Assembly: GCA_024707305.1 (NCBI GenBank) | Contig: JANPZZ010000018.1 | Span: forward strand, 62,001-126,000 | DNA length: 64,000 nt | DNA from: Chitinophagaceae bacterium | GTDB lineage: Bacteria; Bacteroidota; Bacteroidia; Chitinophagales; Chitinophagaceae | Direction: 5' to 3' | Part shown: positions 1 to 9,101 of the stretch, piece by piece | Position numbering within the stretch: the stretch's first letter is position 1 | Layout: each line of letters starts with the position of its first letter | Notes under the pieces: model-generated | Seen by the model: only the letters and a program-made list of their open reading frames with translations | Told to the model about the DNA's origin: nothing | Databases searched by the model: none | Position numbers and translations under genes: made by a program

Positions 1-149
1 TCGACGACCGGGGCAATCGTATTATTTTTTATATGCATAAAAAGAATGCGGGCTGGACGATTATCCCTCAACCTTTGCCAACCTGGATCACCGAGAATGA
101 AAACAAGCTGAACGAACATATTGACATGGAACTACACACAGGTAGTTAA
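1..149 (+). CDS. C-terminal end of an unidentified protein (partial)
   Basis: An open frame runs in from the window edge (codons in phase with base 3) and stops with TAA at 147-149, giving about 48 residues. The tail is mixed and polar, ending in LHTGS, with no motif I recognise. A strong hairpin terminator follows 34 bases after the stop, which supports this as the real end of a transcribed gene. No function can be assigned from this fragment. Confidence 0.5.
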   Translation, partial: DDRGNRIIFYMHKKNAGWTIIPQPLPTWITENENKLNEHIDMELHTGS

Positions 150-182
150 ACAGTACGAATTCATAAGCGCTCATAAATTAAA

Positions 183-223
183 AAACCTATAAGGTCTCAT
201 TGATCTTATAGGTTTTGTTTTTT
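183..223 (+). terminator. Intrinsic terminator
   Basis: An 11-bp perfect stem (AAACCTATAAG at 183-193 paired with CTTATAGGTTT at 205-215) is followed by a T-rich tract to 223. It lies just downstream of the partial CDS and ahead of the convergent pdxJ end, so it probably ends the plus-strand transcript. Confidence 0.8.
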
Positions 224-253
224 GAAGAAATAAGTAAATGCTGATGAACAACG

Positions 254-972
254 CTAGACCAACTGCCGTTTATACAACTGCACTGTATTTTCCAGTCCAA
301 GATAAAGCGCATCGCAGATAAGCGCGTGCCCAATACTCACTTCATCAAGCCAGGGAATATGATCGCGGAAATATTTTAAATTATGTAAGTCGAGGTCGTG
401 GCCGGCATTGAGACCAAGCCCGAGTTCACGCGCTTTTTCCGCCGCAGCTATGTATGGCTTTATCGCTTCTTTTGGTTGTCCGGCTGCATACTGGCGCGCA
501 TAAGCTTCAGTGTACAATTCAATCCGGTCGGTACCGGTTTCTGCTGCCCCCTCAACCATTACCGGATCGGGATCCACAAAAATGGAAACACGAACGCCTT
601 CCTTCTTAAAAACCGAAATGATCTCGCGCAGGTAATCACGATGTTGAATGGTATCCCAACCGTGATCCGATGTAAGCTGGCCCAACGCATCGGGCACCAG
701 CGTTACCTGGTGCGGCTTCGTTTCCAGTACCAGGTCAACAAATTTTTGTTCGCGGCAATTACCTTCAATATTAAACTCGGTAGTGATAATACTTTTGATG
801 GCACGCACATCATCATAACGAATATGTCGTTCGTCAGGACGTGGGTGCACGGTTACACCATCGGCACCAAATTCCTGCACATCTTTCGCCGCCTGCACCA
901 CGTCGGGATTATTCCTCCGCGCGAATTTCGTAGCGTGGCTATTTTATTGATATTAACAGATAGAGAAGTCAT
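254..972 (-). CDS. pdxJ: Pyridoxine 5'-phosphate synthase PdxJ (one frameshift)
   Basis: PdxJ condenses 3-amino-1-phosphoacetone with 1-deoxyxylulose 5-phosphate to make pyridoxine 5'-phosphate in DXP-dependent vitamin B6 synthesis. The TIM-barrel sequence is clear: VNINKIATLRNSRGG at the N-terminus, VTVHPRPDERHI, NIEGN, LVPD, and a C-terminal LNAGHDL...SIGHALI phosphate-binding part. The ATG at 970-972 gives about 239 residues, the usual length. An A is missing in the A-run near 911-914, where GGNNPDVV should be read; without correction only 215 residues are open. This is probably a sequencing error. The gene stands alone between the terminator at 183-223 and a SET-domain gene. Confidence 0.93.
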
Positions 973-1053
973 ATGAAATACATTTTTTTTCGAAAATCGT
1001 ACCAACTAAGTTACTTCAAATCGCAGTGGCGTACAGTGTAGGGCTCACCGTTA

Positions 1054-1500
1054 TTAAATAAATCCTCTGCAATTTTTTGCACCACACCTGCAAGGCAGTT
1101 TTCCGTCGTGGTGGGTTTCACCATAATCGCAGGTCAGTTCTTCGCCTTTGCTTATGGGTCTTAAAGAATAAAATTCCACCTGGCGATAAGCGCGGCGCAT
1201 ATAGGTATTAGGTTCGCAGGAGTGATTGATATGCCGAAGCGCATTGCCGTTGACACTCGCATCCAGCGCAATGGGTTCATGATCGAACTCTACCATAAAC
1301 AAAACATTGTGCGGTTGTTGCTTCACACGTTTCTGCGCCTCGCGGTATGAAATAATTTCACCGCCCATATTGCCCAACTTTCGTTTGGCAGGGATCTTAC
1401 CGGTAGCGAAAGCACCAAGACCCGCAATGCGGCTTTTTTTGATATCGAGCTCGAAATAGGTTTTGCCAGGAGATGGGAACGGCGGCTTGCGTTTACTCAT
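1054..1500 (-). CDS. SET-domain protein-lysine methyltransferase-like protein
   Basis: This 148-residue protein starts at the ATG at 1500 (MSKRKPPFP); an upstream in-frame extension reads through the terminator and is not credible. It carries the hallmarks of a compact SET domain: IAGLGAFATGKI near the N-terminus, the NHSCEPN cofactor/active-site motif, the CDYGE tyrosine motif, and a post-SET zinc cluster (CRCGAKNCRG) at the C-terminus. Eukaryotic relatives methylate lysines using S-adenosylmethionine. Bacterial homologues are common in Bacteroidota, Chlamydia and others, with targets mostly unknown. Nothing in the neighbourhood identifies its substrate. Family assignment is firm; activity is inferred. 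Confidence 0.85.
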   Translation of the reverse strand: MSKRKPPFPSPGKTYFELDIKKSRIAGLGAFATGKIPAKRKLGNMGGEIISYREAQKRVKQQPHNVLFMVEFDHEPIALDASVNGNALRHINHSCEPNTYMRRAYRQVEFYSLRPISKGEELTCDYGETHHDGKLPCRCGAKNCRGFI

Positions 1501-1551
1501 GCCGTAAAGATAAATGGAATCGCGGTTTCGGCGACCCGATGCTATAGGGAC

Positions 1552-1583
1552 AAAAAAAAGCCGCATCATTTCAGATGCGGCTT
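1552..1583 (-). terminator. Intrinsic terminator (minus strand)
   Basis: On the minus strand, AAGCCGCATC (1583-1574) pairs with GATGCGGCTT (1567-1558) around a 6-base loop, followed by an eight-base T run. It lies 52 bases upstream of the SET gene start and about 490 bases downstream of the metallo-hydrolase stop, so it may end either that transcript or a separate short RNA. Confidence 0.8.
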
Positions 1584-2035
1584 CAAAATCTTAGATCAGA
1601 GTAGAGTTCTTTTTAATAGGGTTTTAGATTTTGCTGAAAATTCGGTTTTCTGGGTGGATCGGATCTCAAACGGGCTTTCAAATGGATCGTCGGAACGGTT
1701 TTTTTAGGTGGACACGGTCTTTACACGGATTTCAAGGATGGTTTTCTCGGATAATGAAACGCTGAACTTTTAAAGGATAGTTTTGGTTTTAAAAGGACTT
1801 GTGGACTTCCGGTTTTCGAAGGGATAATTGGAAACTTGTTTTTCGACGGATTTGGATTCTTTTCGACTTTCTAAGGATATTGGCTTGTTGACATATCAAA
1901 GTTGAAACATTGGCGACAACAATCATAAAATTTTGAGGAATATTCACTACATAAACGTAAAAATCCCCGCACCCCACTTCGGAACCGTCATTTTACGATA
2001 ACGTAGATTTACCAATTACAAGAGAAAACACGTAG
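1584..2035 (-). ncRNA. Gene-free segment; possible terminated small RNA with repeated UCC motifs
   Basis: Nearly 490 bases between the metallo-hydrolase and the SET gene hold no credible CDS; a 62-codon frame at 1789-1977 looks like chance. Read on the minus strand, the segment is A/C-rich and contains more than a dozen short ATCC/GTCC words. Several are extended to UCCUU (around 1875, 1790, 1765 and 1735), spaced 10-30 bases apart, and it ends at the strong terminator at 1552-1583. UCCUU resembles an anti-Shine-Dalgarno sequence. A CAACTTTG near 1895-1905 weakly resembles a Bacteroidota -7 box. It could be a small regulatory RNA, or simply the 3' untranslated tail of the upstream gene. Confidence 0.3.
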
Positions 2036-2069
2036 GGGACCATCTTTTAGTCGGTTAAAAAACAGCGTG

Positions 2070-3476
2070 TTAACTGAGGCCTATTTCAAAGTGTTGTTCT
2101 GGAATCAATACATCGCTAAATCCTTTCCGAAGCAGTTTTCTTTTTAGTTCTTCCTGTACGTCATATTCACCATGGACCAGGAAAAACTGCTTCACCTGTT
2201 TGGGATCCTGGCATGCAAGCCATTGGCTCAGGTCTTCATAATCGCCATGCGCACTCATACTTCTGATGGATCCGATCTCGGCATTCACCTGGTGCTGGAC
2301 GCCAAAAATGCTTACCCTCCTGCTGGCCGGCCATCAATCGTCCGCCAAGTGAATGAGGCTCGCAATATCCGGTGAACACAATTGTATTGCGGCTGTTCTC
2401 AATATTGTTACTAATATGATGTTTTACCCTTCCCGCATCAGCCATCCCACTTGCTGATATTATCACCATCGGACCATTGAGGTAGTTCAATGCTTTCGAC
2501 TGATCCACTGTTTTTACATAATGCAATCCTTTGAACCGAAACGGATCCGAATCTGTTTGTAATATTCTTTTGAATCTTTTTATTAAAATAGTTGGGATAT
2601 CCTTTGATCACTTCCGTGGCTTCGATGCTTAAGGGACTATCTACATAAATGGGTACGGGAGGAAGTTGATTTTCTAACTCCAGTTGATTTAATGCAAATA
2701 ATATTTCCTGTGTACGTCCCACACTAAATGCTGGTAAGATCAGTTTTCCTTTTTTCTCAATACAACTATGATCAATCCATTTTTTTAAAAGATCAGGAGT
2801 ACTGTCAGCAGGATCATGCAGGCTGTTTCCATAGGTGGATTCCATAATGATGTAATCAGCCTGCGGAAATACTTCGGGTGACTTTTAAAATCACATCGCG
2901 GTATCGTCCTACATCTCCGCTGAAAGTGATACGTGTTTCTTTTCCGTTTTCTGTAACTTTTAAATGAATACACGCACTTCCTATCAGGTGACCGGCATCT
3001 GTAAACAATGCTTCCACTTCTTCTGTTACATGAAACCATTGTCCATATTCCACGCGACTGAAGCGTTGCATGGCAGCTTTCGCATCTTCGAGGCGATAGA
3101 GCGGCTGGACCAACGGTTTGTTTTGCGCCAGCATTCTTTTGTTTACAAACTTTGCGTCATCTTCCTGTATCTGTGCGGAATCTTCCAACATTATTTCGCT
3201 CAAAGTTCCGGTTGCGGGTGTACAGAATATTTTTCCTTTGTATCCATCTTTAACCAGCCTGGGCAACAATCCTGAGTGATCAATATGCGCATGTGAAAGA
3301 ATCACAGCATCCACTTGCGAAGGTTCAAACCCGAACTCAAGATTAAGGCGATCAGTATCCCTGCCCATTCCCTGGAACATACCACAGTCAAGCAAAATCT
3401 TCTTCCCGTTTTTTAATGTAAGGAGGTGTTTTGTTCCGGTAACGGTGCGTGCAGCACCATGAAAAGCAATCTTCAT
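2070..3476 (-). CDS. MBL-fold/beta-CASP RNA metallo-hydrolase (three frameshifts)
   Basis: Four overlapping frames together encode one protein of about 467 residues, starting at the ATG at 3476 (MKIAFHGAARTVTGTKH). It matches the MBL-fold hydrolases with an RNA-specificity (beta-CASP plus RMMBL) domain, related to CPSF73 and YSH1-type nucleases. Visible motifs are the zinc-binding HAHIDHSG, later ligands in DAGHLIGSA, the beta-CASP VYVDSPL/SASGMADAGR regions and the C-terminal SAHGDYEDL ... FLVHGE. It probably cleaves RNA; the substrate is unknown. Extra bases near 2319 (G), 2567 (A) and 2884 break the frame, and removing one base at each restores continuous homology. This is most likely sequencing error rather than a pseudogene. 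Confidence 0.88.
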
Positions 3477-3509
3477 TTTTTAAAATTTATTTCCATGTCG
3501 TACCCAGCA

Positions 3510-3987
3510 TCACACTCTTGCTTTAAACGACCATGTAATTGTAAAGTTAGCGATAATATTTCCCTCGGTATCGCGGCCTTCTGATACCGCTTCCAGGGCT
3601 TGCGCCTCACCCGTTTCAATGGCGCGGTTCACACAATTGCGAAAAGCTTCTCCCATAGAACAGGTAAACAAAGTGGTGCCAGTGGCTTTTTTAAAATATT
3701 CGCCTCGTATATTCAGCACCAGCATGGATACAGCAGGCTTTTTCTTATAAAGACAGGCCATCGCAAGCGCACCTGTGCTCATTTCTGCTGCCATTGCGAG
3801 GCATGCAAAATAAGTTGAACGAAAAGGATTGCGCGAAAACCATTTATAGGGAATTGAAACCGTGCAGGCCTCTTCAGAAATCTCCTTTACCCGTACACCT
3901 GAGAAATAGGCACTTGGCAATTTTCGTCAATAAGAACAAACGAAATTTTAAAGGGTGCCTTACTAATTTTTGAAATTCGTTTGTCAA
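3510..3987 (-). CDS. DUF4442 hotdog-fold thioesterase-like protein (one frameshift)
   Basis: The open part (3510-3920, 136 codons) reads from LPSAYFSGVRVKEI to WSFKARV and resembles DUF4442 proteins, a hotdog-fold group related to acyl-CoA thioesterases. Upstream the coding sequence continues in another frame as RHPLKFRLFLLTK, which joins perfectly if one A is removed from the run near 3921-3924. The extended frame has no ATG; a TTG at 3985-3987 would give about 158 residues. Enzymatic activity and substrate are inferred only from fold. It sits 33 bases upstream of the metallo-hydrolase on the same strand and may be co-transcribed with it. Confidence 0.7.
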
Positions 3988-4021
3988 GTAATACTTTTTT
4001 AATGGTAGGAATATCAATTCT

Positions 4022-4088
4022 AAAAAAAAGAAAAGGTAGCCGGCATAGCCTCCGGGAATTTTTCCTCAGCACCAACGGGCTACCCTTT
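4022..4088 (-). terminator. Long-stem terminator downstream of the papain-family gene
   Basis: On the minus strand GGTAGCC (4084-4078) pairs with GGCTACC (4041-4035) across a partly self-complementary loop of about 35 bases, followed by an A/T-rich tract of T runs (4034-4022). It begins 9 bases after the stop codon of the C1 peptidase gene. The long loop makes it less standard than the others in this window. Confidence 0.6.
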
Positions 4089-4096
4089 TAATATGA

Positions 4097-5665
4097 TTAC
4101 TGTTTATCGAAAGCAACAATTGCAACAACGGCTTTATTGTCGTTGGCATTTACTTTAAAATCCATCCGTCCATCAGGCAGGCTGTTATAACGTGCCGAAC
4201 GAATGCTGATCGATTGCAGCGCATTGTTTACCTTTTCTGCATAGGTATTACCGGATGCTGTAGAAATCGCATTGTTTATTTGTTCGTATGGCAATTCATC
4301 GCGGCTCACCACCACTGCTATATAATCGCGGTTACCAATGGTATCGGCCTCCATACTTTGTTCTTTGGGGAAAAGGCGATATCCGGTAATGCCGCAATAA
4401 GGATAATGTTTGTTGTTGTAAGGGAACAGTGTAAAACTGCTTCCATCTGCTTCGCGGGAAAAGATATAAACGTAGCAGGGTGTTTCATTATTAATCTCCA
4501 TTTTGAAACGTGTTCCCGCCGAGATAGGTTCTACGGTTTCGAAATTATTTCCACCGGCGCTTTGCAGGCGAATATATTGTTTGTTGTCGTTCCTGACAAG
4601 TCCGATTTTTGCAGAAAGTAATTTATTGGCAACCTCACTTGATTTTGGTAACGGATCAATACCATACGCTTCGCGTACATAATTCTGGAAATCGCCATAA
4701 CGTACCCAGGCCACGCCATCTTTACCCCATTGTGGACCCCAGCTATTCATGATCTGGAATGCGCCGCCAAATTTGCGGTCATCATAACCGATTACACACA
4801 TGGCATGTCCGCCCATACCAACTTGTGAAGCGTCCATTCCACTGGGCTGCCACAACTCCTGCCCCATCATGTTTTGCATAAAGCTCTGGCCTACCATCAT
4901 GCCAATGGCAACGGGCGCATCTTTGGCCAGGTGTTCTTTGATGGCGCGGATGCTGATCTTATTAATATTATCACCTTGTGTAAGGCGACTAAAACCATGA
5001 ATGGTATTTTGTTTTCCCCGATTAACGTCAGAAGAAGTTGGCATACGATCGCAATTGGAATCATCATAAGGATATTCACGAAGTGCAACACCGCCATTGG
5101 CGCGCATGGCTTCCATGGCTCTTTGCAAATAAGAACCCTGGCATCCTTCCAGTTTAATTTGATTGTAGAGATAAGACGGACTAAATACAATCTGATTTGG
5201 ATCATCGCCACGGGCGGCAGCAGTGAGGATGGTTTGTGCAGCATAAGCGCAGCTCCAGGCCACACAACTACCCTGCTGTCCCTGATCGCTACGCGCAGGT
5301 GCATATTTTAACAGCGAAACTGATTCGGGTAATGGGTTCTTTGCGTTATCATCTTCCAGGCCTTCATAAACGGAAGCTTTATTAAATTCATTGGGATCAA
5401 AACTGTAGCCGCTTTGAGAAAAGAGGGTTTGCGTTATTTGTGAAAGATTGCAGCCATCGCTTTTCCCCAGGAGGAAGTAAGCGCCGGCAGCAATCACCAG
5501 CAGAAAGATGATTCCTTTGCCTTTAAAGAGCCCCAGCAACAAAGGCAGCAGTGCTCCCAGCCCACCGCCGGGAAGGCCAGATTGCCCACCACCACCGCCT
5601 CCACGATCATCATTATAGTCTCTCTGGTTCGGGTCGCGTGGGTCGTCAGTCATTCGAATTGGCAT
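4097..5665 (-). CDS. Membrane-tethered C1 (papain-family) cysteine protease with DUF4384 tail
   Basis: Starting at the ATG at 5665 (MPIRMTDDPRDPN) the protein has 522 residues. It begins with a charged stretch and a Gly-rich linker, then one hydrophobic segment (about 51-67), a papain fold, and a C-terminal DUF4384-like beta domain. The catalytic set is complete: the oxyanion Gln at about 128, Cys134 in QQGSCVAWS, His287 in GGHAMCVIGYDD and Asn307 in IMNSWGPQWG. The single membrane segment suggests an N-in tethered or surface enzyme rather than a classical secreted one. A longer frame to 5821 overlaps the divergent gene's start and is unlikely. It is divergently transcribed from the DUF6263-like gene. 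The substrate is unknown. Confidence 0.88.
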   Translation of the reverse strand: MPIRMTDDPRDPNQRDYNDDRGGGGGGQSGLPGGGLGALLPLLLGLFKGKGIIFLLVIAAGAYFLLGKSDGCNLSQITQTLFSQSGYSFDPNEFNKASVYEGLEDDNAKNPLPESVSLLKYAPARSDQGQQGSCVAWSCAYAAQTILTAAARGDDPNQIVFSPSYLYNQIKLEGCQGSYLQRAMEAMRANGGVALREYPYDDSNCDRMPTSSDVNRGKQNTIHGFSRLTQGDNINKISIRAIKEHLAKDAPVAIGMMVGQSFMQNMMGQELWQPSGMDASQVGMGGHAMCVIGYDDRKFGGAFQIMNSWGPQWGKDGVAWVRYGDFQNYVREAYGIDPLPKSSEVANKLLSAKIGLVRNDNKQYIRLQSAGGNNFETVEPISAGTRFKMEINNETPCYVYIFSREADGSSFTLFPYNNKHYPYCGITGYRLFPKEQSMEADTIGNRDYIAVVVSRDELPYEQINNAISTASGNTYAEKVNNALQSISIRSARYNSLPDGRMDFKVNANDNKAVVAIVAFDKQ

Positions 5666-5821
5666 AGCAGTAATTTTGTTTCTTAAATTTAGGTTTAGTT
5701 TGTCAATTGGAGCGCTTAATTTTCCGGTCAACTTTAGATATTCTGAAACCTTTTTGCAATAGTTTGCGTCCTGATCAGGATATTGTAACAGCAACGGAAG
5801 AAAGCCAAACAAATATATCAA

Positions 5822-6706
5822 ATGAAAAAAATCAGCATAGCATTACTCGTTATCAGTATAGCATTTATTCAGCAAAGCAACGCGCAAAAATATAACAGCC
5901 GAATTCAGATGGATGCCGGCGCTATTTACGAGGTGACTACGGAAGTAAAAAATTTGTTGGCACAACAGGCAAATGGATTTTCTTTCGACTTTAACCTCAA
6001 CGGAAACGCAGTTTCCCTTTATAACGTTACCAACACGGGCGATGAAAATATTTCGCTTCGTCACAAACTGAAGCGTATCGATTTTGAATTCGACGGAATG
6101 GGATCAAAAATGAAGTTTGATTCGGATAACAGCAAAGACCTCGAACGTGAATTTGGCCGCCCAATGCGCGACATGCTGGCGAAATCATACGATATGATTA
6201 TCGATACACTGGGTAAAACCCTGCTGGTTCTCGCTCCTACCGCCGCGCCATCAGCTGGTGATGACCAGTACAAACTTATTAGTGGACTACTCGGTGATCT
6301 TGGAAACGTTGCAACTCCTCCACAAAAAGGAGATCCCACGATATTTATGAGCTGGCCCGGTGGTGAACTGGCCGTTGGTGAAAGCTGGTCAATTATTAAA
6401 GACAGCCCGAACGACAACTATAGAACTTCATATACGCTCTCATCGGTAAACGACAGCACATTCGTCATCGATTTTACTGGCACGGGTGCAAAAAAGATAG
6501 AAAATGAAATGAGAGGCATGCAGGTAACCGTAAATATGAAAACAGTTACCACAGGCCAGATGCAGGTAGATCGCGCAACAGGAATCGTTCGCGAAAAAAC
6601 AACGACGGTTGAGTCAAGCGGCACCAGCGAAATGATGGGTGGCAGCACACCAATTAATGGCAAGATGACGACGATTACGCGGATAAAAAAGAAAGAAGCA
6701 CAGTAA
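5822..6706 (+). CDS. Secreted DUF6263-like protein
   Basis: This 294-residue protein has a clear signal peptide (MKKISIALLVISIAFIQQSNAQ, about 21 residues). The mature part is rich in beta-strand patterning and resembles the DUF6263 family of Bacteroidota exported proteins, including the ITTLGKTL-type centre, the SWPGGELAVGESW segment and a C-terminal half with GQMQVDRATGIV. No enzymatic motif is visible and the role is unknown. It is divergent from the C1 protease (156 bases between starts) and convergent with lysA. Confidence 0.7.
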   Translation: MKKISIALLVISIAFIQQSNAQKYNSRIQMDAGAIYEVTTEVKNLLAQQANGFSFDFNLNGNAVSLYNVTNTGDENISLRHKLKRIDFEFDGMGSKMKFDSDNSKDLEREFGRPMRDMLAKSYDMIIDTLGKTLLVLAPTAAPSAGDDQYKLISGLLGDLGNVATPPQKGDPTIFMSWPGGELAVGESWSIIKDSPNDNYRTSYTLSSVNDSTFVIDFTGTGAKKIENEMRGMQVTVNMKTVTTGQMQVDRATGIVREKTTTVESSGTSEMMGGSTPINGKMTTITRIKKKEAQ

Positions 6707-6727
6707 GAAGCGTTAGTGGTTGTTGAA

Positions 6728-7924
6728 TTAAATCTCCACCTGGTTTCTCAGCAAATCATCGAAATTATCGCGGCGGCGAATAAGACGTGCGTTTCCGTTT
6801 TCAATTATCACTTCCGCAGGTCGGAAGCGAGAATTGAAGCGTGACGACATTTCAAACCCATAAGCGCCTGCATTATAAAATACAAGCAAATCGCCTTCAC
6901 GTACCTGCGGCAGTTTACGATCCCACGCAAAGGTGTCGGTTTCGCAAATATTTCCTACAACCGTATAAACATGTTCCGGCCCTGAAGGATTGCTGAGATT
7001 TTCAATTTTATGATAGGCATCATAAAACATGGGGCGAATCAGGTGATTAAATCCACTATCTACGCCGGCAAATACAGTAGCGGCGGTTTCTTTGATTACG
7101 TTCACTTTGGTTACGAGATAACCGCAGTCGCTTACCATAAATTTTCCCGGCTCAAACCATATCTGCAGGTTGCGTGCAACAGGATGCGCATCAAAAGCCT
7201 GTTTCACTTTCTGTGCTAAGGCGTCCATATCTGTTTCGCCATCGCCTTCTTTATACGGCACTTTAAATCCGCCACCTAAATCCACTGATTTCAGATCAGG
7301 GAAATGTGGAATCAGGTCAAACAAAACTTCTATCCCACGTACAAAAATGTCAGCGTCTTTAATTTCACTGCCCGTATGAATGTGGAGGTTTGTGATTTGC
7401 AGATTATATGTAGAAACGGTAGATAAAATTGCTGGCAGGTCTTCAACCGGCACACCAAATTTACTGCGGTCATGCCCCGTAGAAATTTTCAGATTACCGC
7501 CCGCGAGAATATTCGGGCGCAGGCGAATCCCTACAGGGTAGCTATGCCCGAAACGTTTCCCAAATTTTTCAAGATTGGAAAGACTGTCGATATTGATTGT
7601 TACACCGAGTGATGCGGCTTCTTCAATTTCTTCGAATGCAATGCCATTGGAAGTATATAAAATGCGGCTGGCAGGAAACCCTGCATATAGCGCCAGTTTT
7701 ACTTCGTTGATCGAGCTACAATCAACATTCGAACCCAGTTCCTTGATGTAACGAAGAACATGGATATTCGTCAGGGCCTTGCAGGCATAATAGATCACTA
7801 CATTGCTTTCGCGAAAAGCATGTACCAGTTTCCCGTATTGCTCTTTTATCTTATCCGCATCATAAACATATAGTGGCGTACCATATTGCTGTGCAGCGGA
7901 AAGAAGCGACGACGGGGAAAGCAT
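6728..7924 (-). CDS. lysA: Diaminopimelate decarboxylase LysA
   Basis: LysA decarboxylates meso-diaminopimelate to L-lysine, the last step of lysine synthesis, using pyridoxal phosphate. With the ATG at 7924 (MLSPSSLLSAAQQYG) it has 398 residues. The PLP lysine is Lys49 in YYACKAL. HIHTGSEI, the Gly-rich LGGGFKVPY, EPGKFMVSDCG, the CETDTFA substrate cysteine motif and the C-terminal YNAGAYGFEMSSRFN follow in the standard order. A 20-residue upstream extension overlaps scpB and is disregarded. It lies 28 bases after the scpB stop on the same strand, so the two may share a transcript. Confidence 0.95.
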   Translation of the reverse strand: MLSPSSLLSAAQQYGTPLYVYDADKIKEQYGKLVHAFRESNVVIYYACKALTNIHVLRYIKELGSNVDCSSINEVKLALYAGFPASRILYTSNGIAFEEIEEAASLGVTINIDSLSNLEKFGKRFGHSYPVGIRLRPNILAGGNLKISTGHDRSKFGVPVEDLPAILSTVSTYNLQITNLHIHTGSEIKDADIFVRGIEVLFDLIPHFPDLKSVDLGGGFKVPYKEGDGETDMDALAQKVKQAFDAHPVARNLQIWFEPGKFMVSDCGYLVTKVNVIKETAATVFAGVDSGFNHLIRPMFYDAYHKIENLSNPSGPEHVYTVVGNICETDTFAWDRKLPQVREGDLLVFYNAGAYGFEMSSRFNSRFRPAEVIIENGNARLIRRRDNFDDLLRNQVEI

Positions 7925-7952
7925 GAATGGGGAGGTAGTTTTTATTTTTTGA

Positions 7953-8783
7953 CTATTCTTCTTCCGGTTTTTCAACCAGTTCACCAGATTCCGAAACAGA
8001 GAAAGCTACATCTTCCTCATTGTCGCCCGCAGCATCAACATTGATTTCTGTCGGTTCTTCTTCTGACGTTATGATTTCAATTTCGCGGGTTTCTGTTTCT
8101 TCAGTCTCAGCAGATTCGTTTGCTACTGAATTTGTATCGTCAGGAGTAGATTCCTGTTCGGGATCAGCAGCCTCGTTCTGATCGGCTTCGTCGATAGCAT
8201 CTTTCACCACCGTTGGCTCAATCAATTGGTCGGCCAGCACTTCTTTGATCTTTGGAAGGTCTTTCGGCGCTGTTGATACCGAAATAATCCATGAAGCCTT
8301 TGCTGGTTGAGTATACCAATGGATGACCCGGCAATTTTTCATTGCGGCCGGTGATAATGATCAGTTCCTTTTCAAGTAGTTTCTGCACGGCATAATCCGA
8401 GCTCACGCCGCGGATGGCTTCAATCTCACCTTTAGTAACAGGTTGTTTATAGGCGATGATTGCGAGTGTTTCCAGTGCTGCAGCCGACAGGCGCTTCAAA
8501 ACTTATCCCCATTCAGTTGGGCGATGGTTTTATGAAATTCCTTCTTTGTCAGGAACTGCCAGCCGCCGCCGCTTTGACGCAGCTCGAAGGGATAGAACTC
8601 TGCATTATATTTTTCATGTATGCCTTCCAGTGAGGATTCCACCTGGTCGAGCGTTATTTTGTCTTCCATGAAACCAAACGCATTGTTCACTAAGTCAGTC
8701 ACTTCCAATGCCGTAAGCGGTTTATCGCTGGCGAAAATCAAGGCTTCAATGTGCGGTATCAGATTCGTTATTTCCATCTCCAA
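7953..8783 (-). CDS. scpB: Segregation and condensation protein ScpB (two frameshifts)
   Basis: ScpB binds ScpA and the SMC ATPase to form the chromosome condensin. Three frames combine into about 276 residues from the ATG at 8783. They hold two winged-helix domains (IEALIFASDKPLTALEV in the first, RLSAAALETLAIIAYKQPVT in the second, then GRNEKLPGHPLVYSTSKGFMDYFG) and an acidic, low-complexity C-terminal tail of about 100 residues rich in Glu and Thr. An A is missing near 8498-8501 and one base is extra near 8262; both are probably sequencing errors, as condensin genes are rarely lost. The long acidic tail is common in Bacteroidota ScpB. Confidence 0.92.
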
Positions 8784-9101
8784 AATCGTATTAAAAATGC
8801 GGTGTTTTTCTATCTAATTGGACAGGCAAAATAGCTATTATGGAAATAGGCGGCAAATCGGGTTATGCACAATGTGGAGAGAGAAATGGGGAAATGGAGA
8901 AATGTGAGGTTACCCTCAAGCGCATGCAAAATGTGCTAATATGATAGTGTGGCAATGTGACAATTTAGAATTTGGAAGTATTTCTAAGTATTCCGCAGTC
9001 TAATCCTGTTGTTAGAAATCCGGCATATTAAACGATCTTCCACGTTTTCTTATCTCCTCATTTCCCCATTTCCACATTTCCACATCCCTTCATTTCCGCA
9101 T
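8784..9101. repeat. Intergenic segment with inverted CATTTCC-type short repeats
   Basis: The 318-base gap between scpB and atpG holds no gene. Near 8876-8905 it carries GGGGAAATGGAGAAATG units and near 9054-9105 the complementary CATTTCCCCATTTCCACATTTCC units, so the two arms could pair over about 25 bases. The right arm runs almost to the atpG stop codon. Confidence 0.7.

Noticed and set aside
1789-1977. 62-codon minus-strand frame as a small protein gene
   Set aside because: No start context, no hydrophobic or motif pattern, and it lies in the UCC-rich non-coding stretch.
2070-3476. Beta-CASP gene as a true pseudogene because of three frameshifts
   Set aside because: The density of indels is the same as in secA, aspS and maeB nearby, all motifs are intact and no in-frame stops remain after correction.
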